A stretch of 64,000 bases of DNA from Ctena decussata (lineage: Eukaryota > Mollusca > Bivalvia > Lucinida > Lucinidae): contig OZ022499.1 of the NCBI GenBank assembly GCA_963989385.1, positions 75,826,203-75,890,202 of the forward strand, written 5' to 3'. A program made the position numbers and the translations under genes. Below are positions 1 through 10,910 of this stretch, one piece after another. The notes beneath the pieces were generated by a model. It ran no database searches. It was given only the letters and a program-made list of their open reading frames with translations, and was not told the origin of the DNA. Numbering within the stretch: the first letter of the stretch is position 1; each line of letters begins with the position of its first letter.

Positions 1-1140
1 CCTGGAGACCCAGGGTCTAGGGATACGGTACCGTACCCGGAGACACTTCCTACAAAGTATGTCAAGGGGTATATAGTTTTTGTCTTTCCATCCGTCTGTC
101 TGTTAGTCCATCTGTACGTAAGTTAACATTTGCATTAAAGTTTTGGGTTAAGTTTTTTATTTAGTTACCTTTAGTTACCTTTTCCCGATAGTCTGTGTTG
201 AGTCGCCAGACTCGTTGTGGCCCGATCTAGATCTTTAGTCTCTTGCTAATTTGACATGAAGCCTTTGCAGGATGGAAGTATCAACATACTAGTATGAGTA
301 TTGAATTTAGAGTCTTTTCTCTTACACTCTGTATTAAGGCGTGATTTAAAGGTGTTGACAGAATTGGCACACACTGTGTCGTTACTTAGAGAGTTCCAAG
401 GGTTAACAACTCTTTTACAGACCTGTTCTGACCAAATCTAGTTTTTGTCTGAGTTTTCTCAAACTTGTATTGGTGCCCACGAGTAGTAATGTTACTGCTG
501 GGTTGTAGACAGCTGGTGATATTGACCTCCTCGTACTTGTGAAGAATCTTGAAGACCTGTATGATGTCGGCTCTTTCCCGCCTGTACAGCAGTGTTATTC
601 TGTTTCTGTTAACCAGAACTTGTTCATAGATGCTTAGTATTTTAGTAAAGGATGGATACTGATTAATTTGCATCATCTAGATGCTGCTGCTGGCCTAAGG
701 TCAAGGTCACAGGTTTTGTGTTAAGTTTTTCTGAAAGCCTTAACTGCAACTTGTTCATATGTGCTTAGTGTTAGCACAGGACAGATACATATTTATAGTT
801 TTCATCATCTTGATGCTGCTGCTGACCTAAGTTCAAGGTCACAGACTTAGAAATTTGTATACCATTTGCATTAAAGTTTTGTGGTAAGTTGCATTTTATG
901 CTTATATTTTGAATACTCTGGAAAAGATCATTTAGCAATTGCTACTAAGTTTACTTTTAGTTTAAACAGGCTAGATGATTAGCTGACATCATCTGGATGC
1001 TGCTGCTGACTTAATGTCAAGGTCACAGACTTTGAAATTTATATACTGTTTGCGTTAAGTTTTTTGTTAACTTGTATAGTTTCGATGAACTTCAATGGAG
1101 AAACACAATGACTGTACTCAGGACATATAACTCATTTAGA
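1..1140 (+). mobile_element. Helitron-like element, D type, broken by a LINE
   Basis: The head near 48-120 (GTATGTCAAGGGGTATATAG, then a TCCGTCTGTCTG microsatellite) matches the intact D-type head at 40436. Core units recur near 610-720, 740-860 and 960-1070; each carries CATCATCTGGATGCTGCTG, a GGTCAAGGTCACAGACTT-like segment and GTTAAGTTTT. A LINE fragment splits the first unit. No clear 3' end was found. Confidence 0.7.
165..612 (-). pseudogene. 5'-truncated LINE reverse transcriptase C-terminal fragment
   Basis: Read on the minus strand, about 612 down to 386 gives YRRERADIIQVFKIL and TTRGHQYKFEK. These resemble the C-terminal region of Jockey/CR1-like LINE ORF2 proteins. After a frame change the sequence continues WNSLSNDTVCANSVNTFKSR near 393-300, the usual WNSLP..SVNSFK segment. 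A short 3' region ends in two copies of GGTAACTAAA near 163-185, like a LINE tail. The frameshift and truncation make it a dead copy. It interrupts a D-type core repeat. Confidence 0.75.
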
Positions 1141-1189
1141 TTAATGGCTTTTCAGTCTAAGCCAGTTTACACCAGGCTAAATGGTTGGC

Positions 1190-1335
1190 CATCATATTAA
1201 GACCTATCGCCTGGCAGTATAGCTCCCCTGAAGTGGTGCTTGCCCATCTAACAAGCGTTGTTATAATCGTGGCCTTGCCTTGGTCGCTATGGGGATATGG
1301 CTTGCCTTACATAAAGCTTCATGCAAGCATATCTA
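1190..1335 (-). mobile_element. Helitron-like A-type tail, reversed fragment
   Basis: The reverse complement resembles the 3' end of the A-type elements at 21090-21214 and 56960-57080: a TGCTTGCATGAAG segment, CCATAGCG, GATGGGCAAGCACC, TTCAGG, GAGCTAT and GCCAGGCGA. It is diverged, and no matching head was located nearby. Confidence 0.6.
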
Positions 1336-1418
1336 TGTATTGTCAACATATTTTAATATAAACAAAAGCACAAAGATAAAATTCTATATCAATGACCTGA
1401 CTTCAAGGTCACCCAAGG

Positions 1419-1677
1419 TTGGGCCACGTAGCGCAATTGGTAGGGCACCTGACTCATAAGTCAGAGGTTCTGGGTTGGAAACTTGGTCGTTTCTCCTTCC
1501 GCTGATTCAAGAAGGGCAGTTGTCAGTTACTGGCGAAAGTGTGTGCTCTTAGTACTGGTTAACCGCTTAGGAGGTCTAAGGCTGCCCAGGAATGGTGTGG
1601 TTAGGGTAACTGACCATCCCGACATGACCATAGTTGTTTACTGTGGACGTTAAGCATCAATTCAATCAATCAAAAAA
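1419..1677 (+). mobile_element. tRNA-headed SINE, family 1
   Basis: A tRNA-like head with A box (TAGCGCAATTGG) and B box (GGTTCTGGGTTGGAAAC, diverged) is followed by the shared body TCAAGAAGGGCAGTTGTCAG and GTACTGGTTAACCGCTTAGG, then an ATCAA-type tail. Flanking duplications at 1403-1418 and 1678-1693 match at 15 of 16 bases (TCAAGGTCAYCCAAGG). Confidence 0.9.
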
Positions 1678-1782
1678 TCAAGGTCATCCAAGGGGATCTG
1701 GAAGTATTTTTGAAGAAATTTTTACGAATTCGACATAAATTCGAAGAAATGTCGCAGTCTCCTAAATGTTGTATCGTCCAAA

Positions 1783-1941
1783 GGAGCGGCTGTAGTGTAT
1801 TGGATAACACTCCGGACTACCAATCCAGGGTTCGCAAGATCGATCCTTTTTCTTCTCTGATCTTTCGGACGAGACTTTAAACCGGTGTCCTGTCTCCATA
1901 TGACCTTGTTGTTGGTGGGACGTTAAACCGAGTTCACTCGC
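1783..1941 (+). mobile_element. tRNA-headed SINE, family 5
   Basis: A 159-bp insertion. The head GGAGCGGCTGTAGTGTATTG and the B-box-like AAGATCGATCC are followed by GACTTTAAACCGGTGTCCTG and CTCCATATGACC. Flanking 13-bp duplications TGTATCGTCCAAA lie at 1770-1782 and 1942-1954. A diverged relative is at 25045-25170. Confidence 0.8.
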
Positions 1942-2203
1942 TGTATCGTCCAAACATCGTATTGTCAAAATGATGTATTCAACGAAGCGTCCTGTCAAAG
2001 AAATGACTTTTGACCAAATGTCATGGAAGCGGTGAAACAGGAATGAAGTCATATTTGACAGCAGGCAAAATGGGAGAAGACGAAATGGGAACATCCCATC
2101 ATGAAAACCTTTACCATTTTAACCAAACTCGTTATCCATGATGTTCAGAACTAAAACCTGTGACAGGAACCACCACATAAATCACAGCCGTCATGGGTTT
2201 TAG

Positions 2204-2364
2204 CCCTTAATGCTCCAAAAAGCAGACGACAAAATTTACGTCTGCAGAATTAAAAAAAAATGTTTCATCCAAGTGATATTTTATTGAGAATTCAAATACC
2301 AGAGGGCAAACAGTGTAGATTCAAATGAGGTGGCTCACTATTTTACTTTTTGGCGCTTTAAGGG
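2204..2364. mobile_element. Foldback element K, flanked by TTAG
   Basis: Terminal inverted repeats CCCTTAATGCTCCAAAAAG and its partner ending TTTTTGGCGCTTTAAGGG are flanked by TTAG at 2200-2203 and 2365-2368. It is related to the better copy at 44011-44220, which is flanked by TTAA. It carries the shared GGCAAACAGTGTAGATTC motif. Confidence 0.8.
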
Positions 2365-2789
2365 TTAGTATACCTGGAAAACTCGGTGCACAAATTCTGC
2401 AATATACCACAGTACATAGCATGATACATGCTGTCATAAGGCGGTACTCAGCCAAAATATACTCAGCCAAAAAAGATAGTATCCACTAAATGTTCTACTA
2501 CCAAGGTGAGCAAAACTTTAAGTGGCCTCACTGTTTGATATAGTTCTGGAAACTTTGGCTACACTACAAGTGAGTCAGGTTTGGAATTTAATGCCTTACA
2601 GTGATGTAATTAACGGCTAAACACTAGAGGGTTAGTTTTCTGATTTCACAGATAAATTGGTTCAGTTTAGAAGTTAAAAACATCAAATTCTAGCAGAAAT
2701 GTGATGAAATGGCACATACATATCATTCATTCTTTAGATTAGACCATTAAGAGACAGGATTCATGACATTTCAGCACAGCATTTGGTTC

Positions 2790-3330
2790 TGATGGGATTA
2801 CCTAGGCCACACACTGGGTGTCAAAGCCTGTTAACCATTTGTACTATATGTACTGTGCTGCATTTGATATCCCATGCTGTGTCCGGATCCGGCAGCATGC
2901 TGTGTGAACATTGGTTCCACCGCGTGTTCCCGGTTATCCGGACTGGGCATGGGGTATCGAGGGAAGGTAGCGCATGCAGGGCACTAATTTATGGTACGTT
3001 TTAGAGTGATAATGGCTCATAGATAATGCGTGTCGCCTTTTTATCATACTAATTGCTGTTTTGTCCCAGTACTGCATTTAATACTCCAGGCTGAGTCTGG
3101 AAGCGTAGGCATACTGGTTGGATAACCGTCTTCCTTGGCTCAGTGTGGGGTATTTAGGGGATGTAGTGCTGGTGCAGGACACAAGAACAGATACATTTTA
3201 GAGCGATCGTCTCTCATAGCTCAATATTGAGTCGCAATTTTACATCTTATATCGATTTTTTAACTGTGTTTATGTACATGTAAAATTGGTGAGACGTTAA
3301 TAAAATTATCTTATCTTATCTTATCTTATG
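2790..3330 (+). repeat. Two diverged tandem units with a TTATC tail
   Basis: Units near 2820-3045 and 3060-3235 share the order CTG.ATTT.ATA.TCC, GGTT.TCCGG/GGATAACCG, GGGTAT.GGG, GCAGG and TTTTAGAG.GAT. The block ends with TTAATAAAATTATC and about five TTATC repeats at 3303-3329, which look like the 3' tail of a non-LTR element. No protein-coding part is visible. Confidence 0.5.
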
Positions 3331-3572
3331 TATGCATGTAATTTATATGAAATAAATACTGTTTAAACCAAACTGGGTGCCAAATTGTCACAGTTTCAGC
3401 TCAAAATCAGTTTACAATGGAAAGCCACAGCAAAGTCAATTCATTAAAACATTTAAAAAACAGAAAACAGTCATCAGATGATTGAGGCATTGAGACAAAG
3501 AACACAGTATTGAAGAATTGATTACCTTTTATGGAAAGGGATAGAAATTATAGCACATTGACAATCACTCTA

Positions 3573-3746
3573 CAGTAGAACTTCAATGGCTTGAACCCTG
3601 ATGCTTGTTCACCTGCCTGCTAGAACTCTTTTCTTGGTCCCTAGAGGTCACTATATATGGAAACTACCCCTGGATGGCTAGAACTACGCTTGGCTGGAAC
3701 TAATTTTCATGGTCCCAAGCCTGTTCGAGCCAGTGAAGTTCCACTG
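3573..3746. mobile_element. Short inverted-repeat element J
   Basis: It starts after TA with CAGTAGAACTTCAATGGCT and ends with the near-complement AGCCAGTGAAGTTCCACTG. The termini resemble IS630/Tc1/mariner-type non-autonomous elements. A second copy lies at 42629-42806 with the same internal GAGGTCACT and TGGCTAGAACT segments. Confidence 0.75.
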
Positions 3747-3759
3747 TCTTCATTAATCG

Positions 3760-4560
3760 AAGTGAGATAATTTTCAGCATAAGCATTTTAAGACTTCAGT
3801 TTAAAGCCATTAACTCTTTAAAAAATCAATTGAAAAATTCGGAGTGACTGGAAAACTCCGGCTTCACCCTTGAACATTGATCCTATTTGGACATTCTTAG
3901 TGTGTGGAGCTGATAGACCCAGTGGAGTTCCTTTCTCTGACGGACGGCAGTGCTTTTTTACTGTCAGGGTCTGATGCTAAAATTTCAACAATCTGAAATT
4001 TTATATATTGTAGGGAGTAGTTGTTAGGTTAAAATGATTAGCGACCGGTGTGTCCCTTTTATTTCGGGTGTGACGTTGGTGCTCTATCATTCTGACCTTT
4101 GTCTTTCTATTAGCTTCACCGACGTCTAGTTGTTTGCAAAGTTTGCATGTTATTAAATAGGCAACATTTCTCGTTGTGCAGTGTTCTCTCAGAGCGCATT
4201 TATAATTTTACTATGTGCATGTATTAGTGAACACTTTAGATTTGTTTCTATCATGTGCAGTATTTACAATTTATCGTAGTACAATCATGTACTTGTTTTT
4301 TTTTTGCGTCAGACCTCTTTTGCCCGCGTGTTTTTTAGTGAGTTTTCTTGAAGAATCTGAGAGTATGTCATACCAAGCTTTGGTAAAGTCGGTGTCGTCT
4401 TTGGCACGAATAGGGTGTTGATCGTAAGGCCAGTGCTCGCGTTATCGGCAGTACTTCTCACATGGTCGGTCCAGCGCCGCTCAAATGGGAGGCATATGGC
4501 CACTCACATAACAATGAGGCCACTCACGTGACCAAGTGAGCACCACTCACGTGCTAATTC
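3760..4560. other. No recognisable feature
   Basis: AT-rich sequence without a supported gene or repeat boundary. Near 4485-4555 the motif CCACTCAC recurs three times, just before the palindrome at 4572. Confidence 0.5.
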
Positions 4561-4571
4561 GGAGCCGTTTT

Positions 4572-4618
4572 AACGGATCAGGGCCGCTCTAAACCGTTTA
4601 GAGCGGCCCTGATCCGTT
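4572..4618. repeat. Perfect 47-bp palindrome (23 + 1 + 23)
   Basis: The left arm AACGGATCAGGGCCGCTCTA plus AAC is an exact reverse complement of the right arm across one central C. It could be a cruciform, a very short foldback transposon or the centre of one. No further arm extension was seen. Confidence 0.85.
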
Positions 4619-5051
4619 TACGTGACAGGGAGCGCCATTTTCAGCGCGGATCACATGAGCGGCGCGCAGGACAATATAAACAAGTCAGCAACAGGCTGTT
4701 TCAAACACGAAAATCTCTGAGGAGTCAGAATAATCTGACGAAACTATAGTCAGAAACGTTGCACAGCCTTATGAGTGCACATAAGCTCCACAACGAGGAT
4801 CCAGGCCTGAGTCACCAGTCACTACTTTCTAGTTCTATCTTTAAAAAATCAATTTGATATGATTTTACCTGTTTCTGGCAATGTGGTTTAGGATGTCTGC
4901 AAAGGCTAGTATCTGCACATGTGCAAACAAAATTAAAATGCAAAATGTACTAAAATTGTTTTGCTTAGATAAATCTTACAAGTTTCAAAGGAGTTAAAGA
5001 ATTTTTAATGCATGTTGTGGTTGAATGTATTGCATTGAATGTATATGTTAA

Positions 5052-5590
5052 AGGTAGGTTCCTGTACTAGCGATAACAATTATGTCCACAAAATAATTTC
5101 GTCTTTTTCTGAGCAGTATTGAATTCTCTTATTTTTCTGAATTTGTTGCTACTGAGAAACTCGTCAGATGTTAAATAAATTAGTCGTTTTCCCTTTTGGT
5201 TTATTTTCTTTCGTTGGAATTCCAGTTCTAAAAATAACTATGTTTATTATGTCTATAAGTGCGGGATTTCTGATGCCATTCTCCAAAGGTCAATTTTCCA
5301 TTGCCGTGAGCTCTCCTAGAGGTCCTGGCATGGTGGGTGGGTTAAAACTATCCCAAAATGCAATGCAGCATAACCTTAGCTGCGTCATCTATTTTTGGCG
5401 CGAACTAAAAATAGCGCTAACTGGTGTGCGAAGCAGAGTTAGGAAATCCCTTGCAAAACAACTTTTCTAATATTTTTTTGATTTACACTTCTTAGTGAAA
5501 CTTATTCATTCCCTTTTATAAGTGCTTTCCAACAACTTGGATGAAAGATCATCAAAATTATGATGCATTCCAAAGTACAGGAACCTACCT
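5052..5590 (+). mobile_element. TTAA-flanked inverted-repeat element G, copy 1
   Basis: 539 bp with termini AGGTAGGTTCCTGTACT and AGTACAGGAACCTACCT, flanked by TTAA at 5048-5051 and 5591-5594. Copy 2 at 58778-59316 is reversed, has the same length and also has TTAA flanks. A 100-codon open frame inside is shared by both copies but shows no sign of selection (see rejected items). TTAA flanks fit piggyBac or Kolobok mobilisation. Confidence 0.9.
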
Positions 5591-5913
5591 TTAAATGAAA
5601 ATTGACCTGAAAAGAAGAATACATGTACAGTCTAGAATACTGCCTTATTTTGGCTGAGTATATTGCACAAATACATCTGAATGCTAGCATTGTAGCATTT
5701 GAATCTGACCTATATTTTTTATGGTTTAATGACATTATCAGTCTTGGGTTTGAGTCTTGCATTAAGATCAGTTTAACTGTTATTGTATGGGCTTGGATCA
5801 ATTCATACTTATGTACCACCACCAAGGGTGATGGGGGAACATATATTTAAGAAAGATTCTGTCCTCAAAGGCTTTTCCGAAGAACGAATAAGAGAAGACC
5901 TCATTCTGGAAAG

Positions 5914-6177
5914 AGAGGCGCCATAGTCGAGTGATTAGAGCAAAACGGTTATGGTGCAGAAGGTCAGGAGTTTGAATCCTGGTTGGGCCAGCCAGTGACT
6001 GGAAACTCTCTCTGTCAATCCAGCAGTAAATGGATACCTTTTTCGAATTAGGGAAGGATAAGGTAGCAAAAGGACAGAAATGGGCTCTGCCTTTCATATG
6101 TTGTGCCCAAGATACAATGGTTCTCTAATGCCCACTGCTCCTATGGCCACTGGGCTATGGGAAACCTTTTCCTTTAC
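5914..6177 (+). mobile_element. tRNA-headed SINE, family 2
   Basis: The head GGCGCCATAGTCGAGTGATT and the B box GGAGTTTGAATCCTGG are followed by GGGCCAGCCAGTGACTGG, CCAGCAGTAAATGGATACC and a GATACAATGGT..CCCACTGC body. Flanking 12-bp duplications CATTCTGGAARG lie at 5902-5913 and 6178-6189. A second copy is at 46867-47093. Confidence 0.85.
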
Positions 6178-6185
6178 CATTCTGG

Positions 6186-6296
6186 AAGGTCTTTGTTTTT
6201 CTGCCATTTGTATGAAGTGGAACAACCACTGTCACTTCATGAAATGATAGTTGTTGTTCCCCTTCATAAAAAATGGCAGAAAACACGAAAAAGTAC
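6186..6296. repeat. Small foldback
   Basis: TTTTTCTGCCATTTGTATGA is answered by TTCATAAAAAATGGCAGAAA, with a second inner pair around AACAACCACTG and TAGTTGTTGTT. It starts at the edge of the SINE target duplication, so it may have been the SINE's target. Confidence 0.65.
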
Positions 6297-6399
6297 CAGA
6301 TCATCTTATTGAAATGCCGAAAAAAGTGTTGCATGATGTAGACAGCGGTTTGGATGGGGAGTTCCAAAAATCATTTAAGCTTTAGCTCTTTAATTAGTA

Positions 6400-7861
6400 C
6401 CGTTATCGCCCCATTTACCGCACAGTGCGCTTAACTTTTTCAAAATTGCAACAGAAAGTTGTGGTTAAAAACGTTTCTAATAACCACACACTCAGAACGA
6501 AAAAAACAACAAACGAACAGTCGAAATAGTCGGCAATACTGATCGGGGTGTTAAAGGTGTCATGAAAATATTTAGTGTTCAAACTATTTGAATTGCCAAT
6601 TTCCGGGGGAAAAACAATCTCATGTCAAGTCGCAAATTATATCTCATACGTCTCAGTATTAAATATGTCCTCATTATGCATGTATTTCATTCTCTTCATC
6701 CTTCTTCAATATTCCAAAGAAAGGAAAGTATTTCAACACATTTACGATGACCTAATATGTGATTGTTTAAACACATCAGGTGAGTTTGTCAGTGCTCTGG
6801 TTATTCATTCACAGCAAGCGGTCTGCTTTAAATTCACGGGCTTCTATTAATAACACACACATTCTAATTCTGGAAGATGCTGTCCTTTTGATCTTCCCTA
6901 TATTTCTGTCTGTCCTATATTACGTCCAAGGGTGCAGAAATATTGGCAACGTGTCATGAGAAAGGTACCGCATTACATGTGCAAACAGCAAAGCCTTAGA
7001 CCAGTCTGCACATCTTAAAACAATTATTTTGCAAACTATCGGCGAATCCTGGAGATTTGTTAGACTGGTCAATTCGCAAATGCACTGTATGATGCGGGTG
7101 TTTGCTGATCGGATGTGTCCTGAGGCCCTTTTGAGGCCTACGGGCCAGCTATGCCAATCATAAACCTATCCTATGGCTACCGCGAACTTTGTTCAAATGC
7201 ACAGACCATGCGTATACGCAGGCTAGTCGCTTCGTTCAGTTTGCGCATGTATTCAGACTGATTTTGTCAGGAAACAAGAGTTTGTTGTTATGACAATTTA
7301 TTTCTTTTGCAACCCGTGTTTCTCTTCTGTCGTTCATGTATCTTTCCCAAACGCACTTTGGCGTACATGCACATTATCGCTATATATGACAAGAATTGCT
7401 CTTGAAAAATGGCGCCTTTTCGCATCTACGAAAGGCAAAGACTCAGTTCAGCCTGCGCACCGCCACAACCTCATAACTTCGTAAGCTCAATCCTTCTCGG
7501 ATCAGCATGTACATTCCCATAGTTGATGCAGATAGAGAGGACGCTAGTCAGACGGCGCAGATGTGTAAGATGATCGGAGTCCGCTGTTCGCACTCGTACA
7601 CATCATAACACTTCAGCCAACTTCGTAAATATCAGCGAGGATGCCCGATTGACATTTAGGCCGATAGAGTTGCTCTCTTGGCACATTGCGTCGGGAAAAC
7701 AAAACTGAAAACACTGTCGCTGTTGAAACAGTAGTGGTAACTTGAACTTGATGCATTTTGTGAGTTTCAAAAGGAAAAGCAGTGTGCACTTACGCATTTT
7801 TTCCGGAAATGGCCTTGGTGTGCGGTTATAGGGGCATGTGCAATAAATGGGGCGATTACGG
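6400..7861. mobile_element. TA-flanked transposon, 1.46 kb, no transposase seen
   Basis: Ends CCGTTATCGCCCCATTTA and TAAATGGGGCGATTACGG are inverted repeats flanked by TA (6398-6399, 7862-7863), as in IS630/Tc1/mariner-type elements. Internal segments near 7010-7130 and 7260-7560 match parts of the larger TA element at 32747-35036. No transposase-like frame was recognised, so both look non-autonomous. Confidence 0.8.
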
Positions 7862-7989
7862 TAATGGATAGAGCCATTTTCACAAAAAATTAGTTTCAGA
7901 ATTTATTGGCTTAATCGTCAAATTTTAAGGCCCAAAAATCACTAATCACTAAAACTTAGGCCTTAAATGGTTAATCACTAAAAAGTAAG

Positions 7990-8258
7990 CCTGGCCTTGT
8001 AGCGCAGTCTGTAGGGTGCCTGACTCGTAAGCCAGAGGTCCTGGGTTCGATACCCGGTCCAGCCACTTACTTTTATTTCCCCTTCCGCTGGTTCAAGAAG
8101 GGCAGTTGTCAGTTACTGGTGAAAGTATGTGCACTTAGTACTGGTTAACCGCTTAGGAGATTTAAGCCTACCCAGGAATAGTGTGGTTAGGTTAACTAGC
8201 TGTCCCAACATGACCATGTCTGTTTACCGTGGACGTTAAACAATAACACAACCAACCC
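7990..8258 (+). mobile_element. tRNA-headed SINE, family 1
   Basis: A box TAGCGCAGTCTGTAGG and B box GGGTTCGATACCC are well preserved. The body TCAAGAAGGGCAGTTGTCAG and GTACTGGTTAACCGCTTAGG follows. Perfect 13-bp duplications ACTAAAAAGTAAG lie at 7977-7989 and 8259-8271. Confidence 0.93.
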
Positions 8259-8421
8259 ACTAAAAAGTAAGGTTGTTAATCACTAATCGTTAAACCCCAT
8301 CCCAATCCTCATAGACCCAGAGCAGACTTCTCTAAACAAAATATGATAGGGTGTGCACTATTTGCAGCTGTCAGCCATTGGTTATTGTCTGGCATGTGAC
8401 TAGTAGAAGCCGGACATACGG

Positions 8422-8910
8422 CAGTGCTCCAGATAAGGTTTTGTTACAATGAGTATTTCACCCCCTGCTTTAAAACTTAATGCTGAAATGCACATCTGCA
8501 TTGCTTAACTCTTGAAACTCTAAAAGCACCGAGCAAAACTGTAGCACACAAAATTAGTTGTTTTTTTTCAGAGACAATTCAGAGGAAAGGCCAAGCTTTA
8601 TTTTCTCAGAAAAAAAAATCAGGTTGTCATTTGCTTCATTTGTCACTGGCGTTTGCTTTATAAGGGAAATTGTCAATGCAGAATAGAAGCTGCTGGCCAT
8701 CTAAAAGTTCAGTATGCATTATGAAATCACCAAGAGCAAGATATTAAGTTACTCTGACAATTATCGTTAATGCTCAATAAATATATTTACCCCCTAAATT
8801 TTATTTCAGTGCTGAATTACAATATTTCATAGAGTATTTTTACCCCCTCTGCTTCAATGTCAATGCTGATTTTCAAAAATACCCTTTACCCCCTCTTATC
8901 TGTAGCTCTG
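8422..8910. mobile_element. hAT-like short element, family F termini
   Basis: Inverted termini CAGTGCTCCAGATAAG and CTTATCTGTAGCTCTG enclose 489 bp. ATACGG lies immediately outside both ends (8416-8421, 8911-8916). Three internal TTTACCCCCT or TTCACCCCCT motifs recur about 100-350 bp apart. No coding sequence was seen. Confidence 0.7.
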
Positions 8911-8929
8911 ATACGGTACATGTAGGTAT

Positions 8930-9440
8930 AACTTTTCTGGTGGCTTCATTGACTGCTGATGTACATGTATGACAGTAAAACTTGTCATCCCAAAAATTTA
9001 AGCATGTATGAGGCTATGAATTGTAAGAAATTGCATGTCAGATGATGACTGCAGGATGATAAAAAGAAGTGCAACGCAATGTGCAGATGGTGACAGATTT
9101 ATGATAAGCAATGAATTAGCTTTCAGAAATTTTACCTTATGGTGAGTGCAGCCAGCGCAGTCCTTTAGAAGTGCAAAGATCAAGATTAGTCTGCATCTAT
9201 ACAGAGTCTGGTTTTCAAAGTCTTACTTGAATGGCCTCTGACCAGATTTCATAACTGGGGCAAGCTGGTCATGAATTTCAGGCCTGGCAAGCAGGCAGAT
9301 TGCCAGTTATAAAATCAATAAGAATGCTGATAGACACATTCTCAAACATTGTACTGGCATTACCCAATTTAATTTTGTCAAGATGAGCATTTTCTGCTTT
9401 TAGTTTTGCAGAGTATGAATATTAAGGGTTATTGGATAGA
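8930..9440. other. No recognisable feature
   Basis: AT-rich sequence with no supported gene, repeat boundary or tRNA-like head. Confidence 0.5.
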
Positions 9441-9445
9441 TTTTC

Positions 9446-9683
9446 ATGTTTTTTTCACCATTTTTACCAAGGGTAACAACTATTGTGACTTCTCTTTTGC
9501 TTACCTGGATGCCAAACACTTCCAAAAAAGGGCCGGCTCATAAGAAAGAATTTGTTTCCAGAGGAACAAATTATTTTAAGTGACAGAATTGGCTCCTAGG
9601 AAGTCAAAATTTCTTTTAAGAGTTGGTCCCTATTGAACAGGGCAGCAAAAATGAAAATGGCAGAGTTGCTTCCCCTAAGAGCA
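9446..9683 (+). repeat. Dispersed repeat E
   Basis: Family E order: CATGTTTTTT..CCATTTTTACAA, GTGACTTC..TTTGCTT, CAAA.CCTTCCAAAA, an inner palindrome GAATTTG.TCC.GGA.CAAATT, GAGAAGGG, AAAATGGCAGAGTTGCTTCC. This copy is interrupted at its 3' end by the hAT-like insertion at 9692. Confidence 0.75.
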
Positions 9684-9691
9684 TATCTGTT

Positions 9692-10040
9692 AGTGTTTCC
9701 CCTAGCCTGAAAAAAGGGCAGGGAGTTGGCCAGAAAAAGGGCATGACACACTACTGAAAGGGCACTTTTTTGAAGCTATTATTTTTAAAGACAGTTTAAC
9801 TGAGGGTTTTAACAATTTCTAACAGTACAAACACCTTGTTTGTGCAGTGAGATATAAATGTTTGCATAATAAAATGCCTTTTTCACACACAGAAAGCTAC
9901 ATATTGCAAAAATATGACATAAATATGAATGAAATTACCTTCAACAAAGGGAGGGCAGAAGGGTAAGGCCAAAAGGCAGAAGGGTAAGGCCAGCAGGCAG
10001 GAGGGTGCAGCACCCTTCTAAACCTCTGTAGGGGAATCAC
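9692..10040. mobile_element. hAT-like MITE with perfect 8-bp duplication
   Basis: Ends AGTGTTTCCCCTAG and CTGTAGGGGAATCAC are near-complements. The 8-bp sequence TATCTGTT flanks both sides exactly (9684-9691, 10041-10048), as expected for hAT transposition. Three AGAAGGGTAAGGCC-like units occur near 9955-9995. Confidence 0.88.
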
Positions 10041-10299
10041 TATCTGTTCACAAAATCCTTACCATGTTGACCTACTATCATTGATTCTGCCACCTTAAAA
10101 TTTGGACAGATATTAAATGAAACCTGTTCCATTGGTTTGGTGCAGAGATAATTTCAAAGAATTTTTAGCTCACCTTATTTAAAGGCCCTGTGAGCTATTT
10201 ATCATGGCAGTGTGACCCTCGTTTGTCATCTGTCTTTCAACAACTGGACAACTGAAGCTAAATCATTCAAAGTGCCTTCATGTTCCTATAAAGTAATGG

Positions 10300-10670
10300 C
10301 TAACTACTGTGCACACTGTTTATCCAGGTATAAAGGGGTTACAGGGATAATTTACGGATAATTTTCCATATATCTACATGTAAGCAAAAAATATGTTGTG
10401 ACCCCTCATTAGAATCTCACCTGTAGAGTAATGGCTATTAAACTACTGTGCATACTGTTGATCTACCTGCAGTGCTCCAGGTAATAAGGGATAACAGGGA
10501 TAATGTAGGGATTATTTTCCATATATCTAATAACATTTACATGTTGTGTTCCCTCATTAGAACCATGTCAGTGAGATGGTTCTAATGAGGGGTCACAACA
10601 TATGCTTTTGTTGAGAAATAGGAAAAAATTATCGTAGAATTATCCTTCAAATTCCACCTTATCTGGAGCT
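10300..10670. mobile_element. Family F element with an adjacent half copy
   Basis: 10470-10670 begins CAGTGCTCCAGGTAATAAGG and ends CTTATCTGGAGCT, with an inner hairpin of AGAACCATGTCAGTGAGATG and its complement beside TGAGGGGTCACAACATATG. The sequence just upstream, about 10300-10460, repeats its left half. Relatives are at 42448, 46665, 61020 and 61390. Confidence 0.7.
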
Positions 10671-10910
10671 CCGTAGTAACCTGTCCTGTGGAAATAGTAG
10701 GAGGGTGATGTTAGTTTGTACCTCTGGCAAAAGTTCATATATTCCATAGTACAGCTGATTTATTATTTCTGACACTCATCAATGATCTTCTTAGGAGTTA
10801 CACCTGCCTTGGCAGCAACCTGGCTGAACTTAGAAGATTCAGCAGATGCTTTCTGTTAATATTGAAACCTGAAAGTGCCAAAAACAATAATAGTTGAATT
10901 AACAAACAGC

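Noticed and set aside
5168..5470. A 100-codon open frame in element G, also intact in the copy at 58898-59200 (minus strand)
   Set aside because: Comparing the two copies by eye gives about 3 silent and 14 amino-acid-changing substitutions, roughly the neutral ratio. The frame lies inside a MITE and has no recognisable domain, so it is probably open by chance.
7990..8065. tRNA gene candidate with A and B boxes
   Set aside because: It is the head of a SINE with target duplications. The anticodon loop appears to be six bases and the sequence runs on into the shared SINE body. The same holds for 1419, 24481 and 36223.
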